NCBI GenBank assembly: GCA_026182355.1
Contig: JAPFBL010000374.1
Span: 25,001 to 89,000 of the forward strand
Origin: Hermatobates lingyangjiaoensis
Lineage: Eukaryota > Arthropoda > Insecta > Hemiptera > Hermatobatidae
Direction: 5' to 3'
Length of the DNA stretch: 64,000 bases
A program made the position numbers and the translations under genes. Within the stretch, counting starts at the first letter, position 1. The number at the start of each line of letters is the position of its first letter. Below the pieces are notes generated by a model. The model saw only the letters and a program-made list of their open reading frames with translations, was not told where the DNA came from and ran no database searches. Shown here one piece after another: positions 21,244 to 32,477 of this stretch.

Positions 21244-22125
21244 TTTTATTTGGATGAACCAATTAAAAATGATCAGTTTATTTAAAACGAGATTCAATTA
21301 TGAAAGTCATTACTAATAATGAGTAATTTACGATTATCCACACTAATATCACAATTGGATTAATCAATTAAAAATGATCAGTTTATTTAAAGCGAGATTC
21401 AATTATGAAAGTCATTACTAATAATGAGTAATTTACGATTATCCACACTAATATCACAATTGGATTAATCAATTAAAAATGATCAGTTTATTTAAAGCGA
21501 GATTCAATTATGAAAGTCATTACTAATAATGAGTAATTTACGATTATCCACACTAATATCACAATTAGATTAATTAAATAAAAATGATCAGTTTATTTAA
21601 AGCGAGATTCAATTATGAAGTCATTACTAATAATGAGTAATTTACGATTATCCACACTAATATCACAATTGGATTAATCAATTAAAAATGATCAGTTTAT
21701 TTAAAGCGAGATTCAATTATGAAAGTCATTACTAATAATGAGTAATTTACGATTATCCACACTAATATCACAATTAGATTAATTAATTAAAAATGATCAG
21801 TTTATTTAAAGCGAGATTCAATTATGAAAGTCATTACTAATAATGAGTAATTTACGATTATCCACACTAATATCACAATTAGATTAATTAATTAAAAATG
21901 ATCAGTTTATTTAAAGCGAGATTCAATTATGAAAGTCATTACTAATAATGAGTAATTTACGATTATCCACACTAATATCACAATTGGATTAATCAATTAA
22001 AAATGATCAGTTTATTTAAAGCGAGATTCAATTATGAAAGTCATTACTAATAATGAGTAATTTACGATTATCCACACTAATATCACAATTAGATTAATTA
22101 ATTAAAAATGATCAGCATATCTAAA
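21244..22125. repeat. 105-bp satellite, about 8.4 copies
   Basis: AAAAATGATCAGTTTATTTA recurs every 105-106 bp from about 21264 to 22105. Copies are almost identical except for GGATTAATCAATT versus AGATTAATTAATT variants and single-base indels. The first and last units are diverged. 22126-22680 holds no gene that I can see. Confidence 0.95.
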
Positions 22126-22679
22126 ACTTTATTCGATTATTCTATTAATGAGTCATAATTAGTAATTACAAATAAGCACAATTTCATATGGATTAATTAC
22201 TTATAAAAGATCAGCATTTTTAAAATCTCAATAGATAATGCAGTTCTTTACAAATAAATTAGTACAGTAATGATAATTTAGTTAGAAAAACGTAATTTTT
22301 GCTTGTTATAATAATTAAAATTTGTTTCTACAATTGTTTTTATACTTGTTATCTTTATTTAGGTAAGATATCATATGCAAGTTTGTTGATGCCAATTAAA
22401 AATATATTATTAAATTAAAGACAACATGGCGTCTTTAGCTCTCCTTTGTCATTACAGTTAACTAATTATTACGTTTCCCACAGTAATTATAGTGATGAAT
22501 GTCTTTCCCATATCTCAGAAGAGTACTCGGAAGTTTTAGAAATTAATTGGAAGGAGGTATGCTAATTAAATAAACTGATTAATAAATACCAGGCGAAACT
22601 TTTAAATTACTTCACAGTGTTAGTAAGCTAAATTATTTCATCCGCAACAAATCGCATCTTTCAAAGTCATTAATATATA

Positions 22680-23400
22680 GTAAAAAATAGTATATTAGCA
22701 TTAGTATAGTAGTAAAGTATACTATAGTAGTGTAGTATGGTGTAATATAGTAGTATACTATACTAGTTTAGTATAGTGTACTATGGAGTGTATTATAGTA
22801 GTATAGTATACTATAGTAGTACAGTATAGTAGTATAGTATACTGTAGTAGTGGAGTGTAGTAGTATTAGTATACTATAGTAGTGAAGTATAATGGTGTAG
22901 TATACTATACTTGTGTAGTTCGGTAGTACAGTTTACTATAGTAGTATAGTATGGTATAGTAGTGTAATATAGCAGTATAGTGTACTACAGTAGTGTAGTA
23001 TAATAGTATGTTATACTATAGTAGTGTAGTATAGTGTAATATAGTAGTATACTATACTAGTTTAGTATAGTGTAATATAGTAGTATACTATACTAGTTTA
23101 GTATAGTGTACTATGGAGTGTATTATAGTAGTATAGTATACTATAGTAGTACAGTATAGTAGTATAGTATACTGTAGTAGTGGAGTGTAGTAGTATTAGT
23201 ATACTATAGTAGTGAAGTATAACAGTATAGTATACTATAGTAGGTGGTAGTATAGTTTACTATAGTAGTATAGTATAGTATATTATAGTAGTGTAATATA
23301 GCAGTATAATGTACTGTAGTAGTGTAGTATAATAGTATGATATACTATAGTAGTACCATATAGTAGTATAATATAATATAGTAGCCTAGTATAGTATCTA
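22680..23400. repeat. TAGTATA-type low-complexity tract
   Basis: Irregular runs of TAGTAGTATAGTATACTATA. A segment of about 290 bp is itself duplicated (22750-22900 versus 23045-23225). Similar tracts lie at 15120-15170, 19690-19885 and 30280-30350. Confidence 0.95.
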
Positions 23401-23477
23401 TTAATCAATAAATTTATTTCCGCTGGTAGAAATCGTACATCTTACGTATATCGTAAGATATACATCGTATACCTTAC

Positions 23478-23545
23478 ACAGGAGCCAGGGTAGCCTAGTG
23501 GGTTGCGTGCTCGCCTCTGGACTGATAGATTCGAAACGAGTACAT
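23478..23545 (+). repeat. tRNA-derived SINE head
   Basis: GGGTAGCCTAGTGGGTTGCG gives an A-box-like TAGCCTAGTGG, and GATTCGAAACG a B-box-like sequence about 33 bp later. The reverse-strand heads at 53095, 58290, 58765 and 58890 share the GCGTGCTCGCC core. Confidence 0.5.
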
Positions 23546-23639
23546 AGTCTTGCAAAAAATGTCTAAGTTTCTCTGTATTATCTATTACTGTCCTAAAGGA
23601 TCATTTAAAATGTATTTTATTTATATAGATATATTTGCT

Positions 23640-24850
23640 GAAGGTTTGGTTGACAGTTGTATAAGATATCTTATTATCTTTGTTTTTCAATGCACACACT
23701 CATAGGTTTTCCCAGTTTAGTGTTGTTCTAGGGGCCGGAAAGTGTGGACCATTTTAGTAATGGGTGAATTACATTACCGGATTCATTCTACATTTTGGGA
23801 GTCCTAAATTTGCTCGGCTCAAGTATATTTAGAGTAGGGAGATCTGTATTGCCCCTTGTGGGGCCATGAAGCTATACCACAGGTTGCTTTGGCTTTATTT
23901 TCCACGTGGTTCTTCGAACTTGGGGCTACAATGACCACTGACCCTACCTGCAGCTGAGCAGGTTCAGTAGGACCATTGGTCCGGACTTTGATCCGAAACT
24001 CTTAAAATAAGTTGGTACCAAGGGCGGCGGGGGCCCATGGAGAGGTTCTTTCTCCATCCCGCCAACTGAGGTTGGACTCGTAGTGGCTGTTGGTTCTCAC
24101 CCAGGTTGGGTAGACCCTTGTGGTCGCTGTGTGAGAAGCAGTAACTTCGCGGGCGAATGCCTGCTTAGCATACCGGGGGAGCTAGAGCCCCAAACCTTGA
24201 CCAGTAGGAATGGACCACGATCTCAGCTAAGTGGGCTGGAATACTGGTAGTTGTTTTAATAGACGCTTTGGCTTTTGATGGGCTACTCAGAGTGGGGAAG
24301 AATGGATACAACTCTATCTCGTGCCCATATATTCGAAAGAGAGACCTATGCATCTACTCTGTCTAGAACTTACACCGTCCAGGTGGTTTTTAGCCAACGA
24401 GAGATTTTAATCTCTCCAATTCTCAGTCTTACTATGGTACCAGGACGCCCTATAATGGGGCCCTGATGGGTCAAATTAACTATCATTGCAACCCCTGATC
24501 CCGAGGTAACGGGAATTCCCTTTTCAGAGGGGGACGACCCAACTCCTAAGAGTCGTATGGTAGTCCATAAACTGTCAGCATAGGTAGTGCTGGTCATTGA
24601 TTGTAGGGCATCTTTAGCGAGTCCCTGACAACATGCAGGTTCGGGGCCGACATCTTAACGTTACGACATACTCAGATAAAAGTTCCTTTTGAGTTTCTTG
24701 CACTCTCCACCATCCTGATGAGGTGATGTCACAATCACCAGCCAATATCTATACTTTTCCCTTCCAATCCTAGTCCCATCAGGCTCACCTAGGTGGAACT
24801 AGTGCCGGACTGGTTAAAAACAAGAAATTCGAGACAAAGTCGTATTCATA
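23640..24850. other. Unclassified GC-richer block
   Basis: About 1.2 kb of markedly higher GC than its flanks, from TGCTGAAGGTTTGGTTGACA to GTGCCGGACTGGTTAAAA. There is no tandem repeat, no long frame (longest about 75 codons) and no terminal repeat that I can see. The flanking TTTATATAGAT at 23621-23631 resembles a Helitron left end. It may be a non-coding part of a retrotransposon. I do not recognise it. Confidence 0.35.
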
Positions 24851-25171
24851 AAGCCCTGAATTATATCCTACAAATATACAAAATTTATAAAAACAAAACA
24901 ATAGTTCAACTATTAGAAAGCAACTTTTTCTTAATTTCAATTACATTTTAAATTTTAACGTAATGCATGTGACATTTAGCCTGTGACTCATAAAAATCAT
25001 CGTTAATATCGTATTAACCTGTCAAAACGCGTGCACAAACACTTGGGCTACCTTACTTCTACAAATCAGTCACAATTACCCTCGATTTAATATTTTGTCA
25101 AAAACCACTCGAAAAACATCTTTAAAAACCTATGACTCATGCATCAAAGTCATTATTAATATCAAAATTAA

Positions 25172-26765
25172 TCTGTCGAAAAGTATGCTCACAACACTGC
25201 GTTGTGTTTGTAACTTTTTGTAATTTGTCGAAAAGTACGCTCACAACACTGCGTTGTGTTTGTAACTGTTTGTAATCTGTCGAAAAGTACGCTCACAACA
25301 CTGCGTTGTGTTTGTAACTTTTTGTAATCTGTCGAAAAGTACGCTCACAACACTGCGTTGTGTTTGTAACTGTTTGTAATCTGTCGAAAAGTACGCTCAC
25401 AACACTGCGTTGTGTTTGTAACTGTTTGTAATCTGTCGAAAAGTACGCTCACAACACTGCGTTGTGTTTGTAACTGTTTGTAATCTGTCGAAAAGTACGC
25501 TCACAACACTGCGTTGTGTTTGTAACTGTTTGTAATCTGTCGAAAAGTACGCTCACAACACTGCGTTGTGTTTGTAACTTATTGTAGTCTGTCGAAAAGT
25601 ACGCTCACAACACTGCGTTGTGTTTGTAACTTTTTGTAGTCTGTCGAAAAGTACGCTCACAACACTGCGTTGTGTTTGTAACTGTTTGTAATCTGTCGAA
25701 AAGTACGCTCACAACACTGCGTTGTGTTTGTAACTGTTTGTAATCTGTCGAAAAGTACGCTCACAACACTGCGTTGTGTTTGTAATCTGTCGAAAAGTAC
25801 GCTCACAACACAGCGTTGTGTTTGTAACTGTTTGTAATCTGTCGAAAAGTACGCTCACAACACTGCGTTGTGTTTGTAACTGTTGTTGTAATTAATCTGT
25901 CGAAAAGTACGCTCACAACACAGCGTTGTGTTTGTAACTGTTTGTAATCTGTCGAAAAGTACGCTCACAACACTGCGTTGTGTTTGTAACTGTTTGTAAT
26001 CTGTCGAAAAGTACGCTCACAACACTGCGTTGTGTTTGTAACTTTTGTAATCTGTCGAAAAGTACGCTCACAACACTGCGTTGTGTTTGTAACTGTTTGT
26101 AATCTGTCGAAAAGTACGCTCACAACACTGCGTTGTGTTTGTAACTGTTTGTAATCTGTCGAAAAGTACGCTCACAACACTGCGTTGTGTTGTAACTGTT
26201 TGTAATCTGTCGAAAAGTACGCTCACAACACTGCGTTGTGTTTGTAACTCTTTGTAATCTGTCGAAAAGTACGCTCACAACACTGCGTTGTGTTTGTAAC
26301 TGTTTGTAATCTGTCGAAAAGTACGCTCACAACACTGCGTTGTGTTTGTAACTGTTTGTAATCTGTCGAAAAGTACGCTCACAACACTGCGTTGTGTTTG
26401 TAACTGTTTGTAATCTGTCGAAAAGTACGCTCACAACACTGCGTTGTGTTTGTAACTGTTTGTAATCTGTCGAAAAGTACGCTCACAACACTGCGTTGTG
26501 TTTGTAACTGTTTGTAATCTGTCGAAAGTACGTCACAACACTGCGTTGTGTTTACTGTTTGTAATCTGTCGAAACGTACGCTCACACTGCGTTGTGTTTG
26601 TAACTGTTTGTAATCTGTCGAAAAGTACGCTCACAACACTGCGTTGTGTTTGTAACTGTTTGTAATCTGTCGAAAAGTACGCTCACAACACTGCGTTGTG
26701 TTTGTAACTTTTTGTAGTCTGTCGAAAAGTACGCTCACAACACTGCGTTGTGTTTGTAACTTTTT
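25172..26765. repeat. 52-bp satellite, about 30 copies
   Basis: The unit CTGTCGAAAAGTACGCTCAC, AACACTGCGTTGTGTTTG, TAACTGTTTGTAAT is repeated with only single-base changes, and a few short units occur (25780, 26530-26580). Every copy contains the inverted repeat CACAAC-ACTGC-GTTGTG. 24850-25170 before it is AT-rich without features. Confidence 0.95.
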
Positions 26766-26789
26766 TTGTATTTTTTTTATGTTTGTTGG

Positions 26790-26930
26790 TTTTTGAATGA
26801 TTGTATTATTTCTTATACTTCATTTTTTTTGTAGCCCTATGAAAAAGGTTACAGATAAAAACTGAAATTTGGCAATCAGAGTGTAATTTTAACCTGAAGA
26901 ACTGACTGTGTCCTGATAAACTTTTATTTT
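26790..26930 (+). mobile_element. Family F PLE unit, diverged
   Basis: GCCCTATGAAAAAGGTTACA and AAAACTGAAATTTGGCAATC keep the F layout but GAAACG has become GAAATT. It is an old solo copy starting right after the 52-bp array. Confidence 0.6.
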
Positions 26931-26975
26931 GTTTCTATTCTACGGTCGATACTTTTATCAATATTTATATACATG

Positions 26976-26979
<4 letters not shown>

Positions 26980-27006
<27 letters not shown>

Positions 27007-27216
27007 GATCAAACCACAATAAGAAATGGGAAAACAAGACTAAGATCTTTCAACCGTAACAAGCGGTCTTCGTTAGAGTCAACCCAACTGGCAGTTGGGT
27101 GTTTGACTCTGACGAAGACCGCTTGTTACGGTTGAAAGATCTTAGTCTTGTTTTTCCATTTCTTATTGTGGTTTGATCATTGATTGTTATTTCACGTGTT
27201 TATGTGAAACCTTATA

Positions 27217-27258
<42 letters not shown>
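26980..27258. mobile_element. Family A inverted pair within (TA)n
   Basis: The minus arm 27006-27088 and plus arm 27089-27212 meet at CCAACTGGCAGTTGGG. (TA)n lies at 26983-27006 and 27213-27257. Confidence 0.9.
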
Positions 27259-27259
<1 letters not shown>

Positions 27260-27445
27260 ATTAAAAGAAACGGTCCAGCGGACATTTTTAAAAAAAAAAT
27301 AAATTCAAAACGAAGGAAACACACAAAAAGACACAAACATACGAGTAACTCACATCGATATTTCGACCATCGTTGTCATCAGGAGGTGTGAAGAGCCAAG
27401 AGTCCCGCAGGAAGGCAGTGCGTTTTGAATTTATTTTATATATAT
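27260..27445. mobile_element. Family D unit (minus) with short plus arm
   Basis: The outer GAAACGGTCCAGCGGAC, then the minus tail and the complete head 27351-27390 are present. The plus arm is only CGTTTTGAATTTATTTTATA (27421-27440). Confidence 0.75.
27351..27390 (-). ncRNA. Hammerhead-like ribozyme motif, family D
   Basis: Stem I CACCTC/GATGTG has one internal mismatch. Core CTGATGA. Stem-loop II reads CAACGATGGTCG (other copies CGACGATGGTCG). GAAATATC has A15.1 and U16.1 around a two-base loop and C17. Confidence 0.55.
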
Positions 27446-27529
27446 ATTTCCTATTATACCCAGTACCTGGACAACCCTCCACCACACATGTCGCCAGCCA
27501 CCCTCCAAAAACCTTCAGTGAAATGTAAA

Positions 27530-27690
27530 CCTTAAACGCGGTATCGTGTTACCTCCCTAGTAATAATTATCTCTGTGTGTTAAGTTTTAGTTTATAGTGT
27601 CTAAAATTAACCTGAAGATGGTCTTTTTAAGGACCGAAACATGTCGTTTTATATAGTTATGTGTAATCGTAAATTAATAGTAAACATTAG
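27530..27690 (+). mobile_element. Family K PLE unit
   Basis: It holds CCTGAAGATGGTCTTTTTAA and GGACCGAAACATGTCGTTTT, followed by an AT-rich tail. It is unpaired and has no (TA)n. Confidence 0.65.
27609..27648 (+). ncRNA. Hammerhead-like ribozyme motif, family K
   Basis: Stem I AAC/GTT, core CTGAAGA, stem II GGTC/GACC, GAAACATGTC with stem III AC/GT and C17. Confidence 0.55.
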
Positions 27691-27739
27691 TGTAAAATAA
27701 GTGAATAAAATTAATTGTGGATAACTTTTACATACGCTA

Positions 27740-27860
27740 TCTCCTACTGTAAGGAAATCCATCAGGAAATTGGAAAATCTTTCCAAAAAATTAACCAGAA
27801 TGGAAATAAGTGAGAAATTTGTAAATACATGTCTACAAGAATGTCTGCTGCCTACATATA
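27740..27860 (+). pseudogene. PLE ORF N-terminal fragment
   Basis: It encodes STVRKSIRKLENLSKKLTR, MEISEKFVNTCLQECLLPTY and then (TA)n. It is an exact parallel of the other N-terminal pieces, with the break at the same Leu-Leu-Pro-Thr-Tyr codons. Confidence 0.7.
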
Positions 27861-27877
27861 TATATATATTATATATA

Positions 27878-28061
27878 TAAAGATTTCACATAAACACGTG
27901 AAATAACAATCAATGATCAAACCACAATAAGAAATGGGAAAACAAGACTAAGATCTTTCAACCGTAACAAGCGGTCTTCGTTTTGACTCTGACGAAGACC
28001 GCCTGTTACGGTTGAAAGATCCTTAGTCTTGTTTTCCCATTTCTTATTGTGGTTTGATCAT

Positions 28062-28092
<31 letters not shown>
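27878..28092. mobile_element. Family A inverted pair
   Basis: The minus arm 27878-27978 and plus arm 27979-28066 lie between (TA)n arrays. Confidence 0.9.
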
Positions 28093-28094
<2 letters not shown>

Positions 28095-28097
<3 letters not shown>

Positions 28098-28529
28098 TGG
28101 TACCTCGGTTGTCGACCATAATTCGTTCGAGTTTGTTGGTCGATAACCGATTTGTTCGAGAACTAAAACATTTTGTCCCATAAGAATCAATAGTATTTTA
28201 ATCCGTTTTACCTCAAGAAAAATACCTAAAATATTATGAAAACGTGTATCTAAACAACATTAAAGACCTAAATGTGTACATAATATAAAATAAACATAAA
28301 AAAGAAGTACTATAAACCATTTTGTATCATTTACATACCTTTTGAATACCGTTATGATGGCATACAGGGTGACGCTGCGTACGTTTCGGCTCCACTCGGC
28401 TATTCTCGGTTCCCAGCCCGAGTGTTCGAACAAGGAAATCTGTTCGAATTCGGAAGTATTTTTAGCTCGAATTTTTTGGTCGAAAATCGAATTGTTCGAA
28501 TAGTAAGGAGGTCGAAAACCGAGGTACCA

Positions 28530-28532
<3 letters not shown>
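28095..28532. mobile_element. TA-flanked MITE, mariner/pogo-like
   Basis: The terminal inverted repeats are CAGTGGTACCTCGGTT and AACCGAGGTACCACTG, extended by GTCGACC/GGTCGA. The element lies between TA dinucleotides inside a (TA)n array. Its 438 bp contain no transposase frame. The termini resemble those of Tc1/mariner/pogo-type MITEs, which duplicate TA. Confidence 0.8.
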
Positions 28533-28577
<45 letters not shown>

Positions 28578-28639
28578 TCTAATCATAATAAGAAATAGCG
28601 AAAAAAGACTAAGATCATTCAACAATCAAGACTTCTTAG

Positions 28640-29718
28640 CGAAAAGACTAAAAAACATACCTCACCTTTCTCATTCTCTCTCTCACCCTCTCCCCTCTCT
28701 CCTTCCCTCTCTCTCCTTTTCTCCCCCCCTCTCTCTCCTTTTCTATCTCTCTTCCTACCTAGTTCACTCTCTACCCTCCCTCTCCCTATCTATCTCTCCT
28801 CCCTCCATTTCGCTGTCTCCCTCCCGCTCCTTTCTCCCCCCTTCCACCCTCACCCTCTCTCTCTCTCCCTCCCTCACTCTCCTTTCTCCCCCCTTCCACC
28901 CTCTCCCTCACCCTCTCTTCCACTCTCTCCCTCAACCTTTCTCTCTCTCTCTCTCTCTCCCTCCCTCTCCTTTTCTCCCCCCTTCCACCCTCTCCCTCAC
29001 CCTTTCTCCATTTCTCTCTCTCTCCCCCCCTCTCCTTTTCTCCCCCTTCCACTCTCTCCCTCAACCTTTCTCCCTTTCTCTCTCACTCTCTCTCTCTCCC
29101 TCCCTCTCCTTTTCTCCCCCTTCCACCCTCTCCCTCACCCTTTCTCCCTTTTCTCTCTCTCTCTCTCCCTCCCTCTCCTTTTCTCCCCCTTCCACCCTCA
29201 CCCTCTCTCTCTCTCTCTCTCCCTCCCTCCCTCCCTCTCCTTTCTCCCCCCTTCCACCCTCTCCCTCACCCTTTCTCACTCTCTCTCCCTCCCTCTCCTT
29301 TTCTCCCCCTTCCACTCTCTCCCTCAACCTTTCTCCCTTTCTCTCTCTCTCTCTCTCTCTCTCTCCCTCCCTCTCCTTTTCTCCCCCTTCCACCCTCTCC
29401 CTCACCCTTTCTCTCTCTCTCTCTCTCTCCCTCTCCTTTTCTCCCCCTTCCACCCTCTCCCTCACCCTCTCTCTCTCTCTCTCTCCTCTCTCTCCCTCCC
29501 TCTCCTTTTCTCCCCCCTTCCACCCTCTCCCTCACCCTTTCTCCATTTCTCTCTCTCTCTCTCTCCCTCTCCTTTTCTCCCCCCTTCCACCCTCTCTCTC
29601 ACCCTTTCTCTCTCTCTCTCCTTTTCTCCCCCCTTCCACCCTCTCCCTCACCCTTTCTCTCTCTCTCTCTCTCTCCCTCCCTCTCCTTTTCTCCCCCTTC
29701 CACTCTCTCCCTCAACCT

Positions 29719-29749
<31 letters not shown>

Positions 29750-30034
29750 CCTCCCTCTCCTTTTCTCCCCCCTTCCACCCTCTCCCTCACCCTTTCTCCC
29801 TTTCTCTCTCTCTCTCTCTCTCCCTCTCCTTTTCTCCCCCTTCCACCCTCTCCCTCACCCTTTCTCTCTCTTTCTCTCCCTCCCTCTCCTTTTCTCCTCC
29901 CTTCCACCCTCTCCCTCACCCTTTCTCCCTTTCTTTCTCTCTCTCTCTCTCTCTCTTTCTTTCTCTCTCTCTCTCTCTCTCCCTCCCTCCCTCTCCTTTT
30001 CTCCCCCCTTCCACCCTCTCCCTCACCCTTTCCC

Positions 30035-30078
<44 letters not shown>

Positions 30079-30085
30079 CCTCTCT
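28640..30085. repeat. Polypyrimidine minisatellite, 1.45 kb
   Basis: The + strand is almost purely C/T. The unit CCCTCCCTCTCCTTTTCTCC, CCCTTCCACCCTCTCCCTCA and CCCTTTCTCTCTCT recurs about 17 times with variable (CT)n. Glu/Arg/Gly-rich minus-strand frames are its translation. The tract lies 0.6 kb upstream of the ninjurin exon. 30086-30660 shows only TATAGTA patches. Confidence 0.95.
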
Positions 30086-30663
30086 CATTGTGCAAGTAGA
30101 CTTGTATGCTCCTTTTGCCTGCTTATTCTCCGTTAAAGTCTCCACTACATTACAGACACATATAAAGACTTATATGCACATGTTAACACATATAAGATAT
30201 TAACCATATCATAGACATTCAAACTCATAAAATTGTCGATTTACACCGTTTTTTTTTAAGCAATCCCCATATATGTAGCATATTCGTAGTATAGAGTACA
30301 GTATATAGTAGTATATAGTATAGTATAGTATATACGTAGTATATATAGTATAAATGGTGTGTAGAAACTTATTTAACATTAAAAATACCCATTAAAATTA
30401 CATTAAATTTAACATTAAAAAACACATTATAAAAGTTTTTTAAAGTTTATGAGGTCAAAGAATATTTTTTTAAAGTTTTGAAAGAGTTCACTGTTTTGGA
30501 CTCTGATACTATTAGCTGAAGGCCAGTTATTTCCACTTGTTATTGTCAATACCACGAAACTTTGTCTCGCTCTTGGTATAGAATTGGGCAGCTGATTTTT
30601 CACTATGTGTGAGTGGGATATATATAATTGCAAATGTTTAACGATATTGATCGTGATTTTCAG

Positions 30664-30888
30664 ATGTCACAATATGAGATGGGCGCAGATGAGACAACAT
30701 CGATCAAAACAAAGACCCGTGTACCTGGCAATACGTATGCGGCAAAGAAAACCGTTGCTCAAGGCATGATGGACATTGCTTTGATAACAGCCAATGCTAA
30801 CCAACTCCGCTACCTGATAGAGCTGCAAGCAAGGAATCTTTCTTTCTACATAGTCCTGACACTTCTCATTACCAGTCTTTTCCTTCAG
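30664..30888 (+). CDS. Ninjurin-family protein, first coding exon seen
   Basis: Ninjurins are small two-helix membrane proteins. Vertebrate NINJ1 oligomerises and ruptures the plasma membrane in lytic cell death, and insect homologues act in adhesion. TTTTCAG at 30657-30663 is an acceptor directly before ATG, and CAG/GTATGC at 30889 is the donor, giving 75 codons in phase 0. Residues 25-53 (YAAKKTVAQGMMDIALITAN, QLRYLIEL) are the conserved ninjurin amphipathic helix. Residues 59-75 begin the first membrane segment (YIVLTLLITSLFLQ). The paralogue at 63215 has the same acceptor-ATG arrangement, so either this ATG is the start or an upstream exon exists. An ATG at 30631 in the intron-like sequence is less likely. 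Confidence 0.85.
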
Positions 30889-30909
30889 GTATGCCTAAAA
30901 CATCACCTT

Positions 30910-31675
30910 TGTTTATATATATATATATATATATATACACTTTTTTTCGTTGGAAATACGATCCAAAACGGACAAATATAGTTCAATATAAACAAAGAAA
31001 CTTAGAGAAATCAGAAGAACACACTTACAGTCTCTAATTTTCGGTTTGAACCGTCTTCAGGAGAGATAAGAGAGGGAAACCAAGCGCACTGGATCAGAGA
31101 CGGTTGGAGACCAACAGTGTTGCCGCATGCGCGCCCGTTCACAGAAAATAAGGTAGACAGGAATCAATTTATAATTAATTTATAATTTATAAAATAAAAT
31201 AAAATAACGGAATATGAAAACAATAAATATATAAAAAAGAAAAAATTGAAAAAATAAGGGAAATTGATACAGAGAAATTGATACATAAAGAAAATACATA
31301 AAGAAAATTCATAGCTTAGTCAGCACTTTTGTTTATGTATCAATTTCTCTGTATCAATTTCCCTTATTTTTTCAATTTTTTCTTTTTTATATATTTATTG
31401 TTTTCATATTCCATTATTTTATTTTATTTTATAAATTATAAATTAATTATAAATTGATTCCTGTCTACCTTATTTTCTGTGAACGGGCGCGCATGCGGCA
31501 ACACTGTTGGTCTCCAACCGTCTCTGATCCAGTGCGCTTGGTTTCCCTCTCTTATCTCTCCTGAAGACGGTTCAAACCGAAAATTAGAGACTGTAAGTGT
31601 GTTCTTCTGATTTCTCTGTGTTTCTTTGTTTATATTGAACTATATATATATATATATATATATAAATATATATAT
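30910..31675. mobile_element. Family B long inverted pair, about 330-bp arms
   Basis: The minus arm about 30950-31300 and plus arm about 31325-31660 are near-perfect mirrors. From outside in they hold (TA)n, the B tail (AACACACTTACAGTCTCTAA), the head, then GCGCACTGGATCAGAGACGG, GCCGCATGCGCGCCCGTTCA and AT-rich DNA. They meet at CATAGCTTAGTCAGCACTTTTG. This reveals upstream element sequence that the shorter B pairs lack. Confidence 0.9.
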
Positions 31676-31683
31676 ATATATTA

Positions 31684-32113
31684 TTAAAGTAGACGGCAGC
31701 TTCTGCATTTACGACTTTTTTGCTCGTTTTCTCTAGTTTTCTTACTAGTTTTTTCTGGTAGGGAGTGATTTCATGGAGGAGTTGTCCCAGAGACATCAAA
31801 GAAATAATCTTTTAGCTTAATCAATAATATTATATTTTTACACTTACAAGCTTTCGATTTTCTCAGAAATCATCTTCAGGTTTATATCATTATTAAACGG
31901 ATTAAATTCACACAATAAAATTTTCCAAATGTTAAACAGACATTAAAAGGAATAAAAATTTAGAGGTTAATAGAAATAGACGATCTACCAATCACTCCCT
32001 ACCAGAAAAAACTAGTAAGAAAACTAGAGAAAACGAGCAAAAAAGTCGTAAATGCGGAAGCTGCCGTCTACTTTATAAAATATGTTTACAAGAAAATCTG
32101 CTGCCAATATACA

Positions 32114-32160
<47 letters not shown>
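31684..32160. pseudogene. Inverted pair of PLE N-terminal fragments with inner ribozyme-like head
   Basis: The minus arm (31799 to 31684) encodes MMSLGQLLHEITPYQKKLVR, KLEKTSKKVVNAEAAVYF. The plus arm (31975-32118) repeats PYQKKLVRKLEKTSKKVVNA and, in a shifted frame, ICLQENLLPIYTN, then (TA)n to 32160. Between them the minus strand has CCTGAAGATGATTTCTGAG, AAAATCGAAAGCTTGTAAG, again CTGANGA-hairpin-GAAA. Confidence 0.7.
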
Positions 32161-32165
<5 letters not shown>

Positions 32166-32477
32166 ACACATGAAAGAGAAAAAACAAATAAAGACACACA
32201 CAAAAGACTCACAACGATATTTCGACAGTCGTCGTCATCGGGTAGAAGTAGTCCCTTTGAGTAGCTGAAGCTAACTGAGTGGTAGGCCGAATGCAAACGA
32301 ACACGCACGCACTCTGCCGGCTGCCCTAGGTAAGCTACTAACTACAGAGAGAAAAATAACTAAAAAGGACAAATAAAAGCAAATAAAAATAACAGAAGGA
32401 GAAGAATAGTAAATGAAGCAATAAACAAATTAAAAAAATAATAAAATAAAAAAATAAAAAAAAAAAAAAAAATTAAA

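Noticed and set aside
25172..26765. CRISPR-like regular array
   Set aside because: The 52-bp units are contiguous and identical throughout, with no unique spacers, and the context is eukaryotic. It is a satellite.
28786..29919. Glu/Arg/Gly-rich minus-strand frames up to 134 codons
   Set aside because: They are products of the polypyrimidine minisatellite. Several frames overlap the same units.
30628..30663. Upstream ATG of the ninjurin frame as the start
   Set aside because: The sequence between it and 30664 is a pyrimidine-rich intron end with AG, and the paralogue has the same acceptor-ATG arrangement with unrelated upstream codons.
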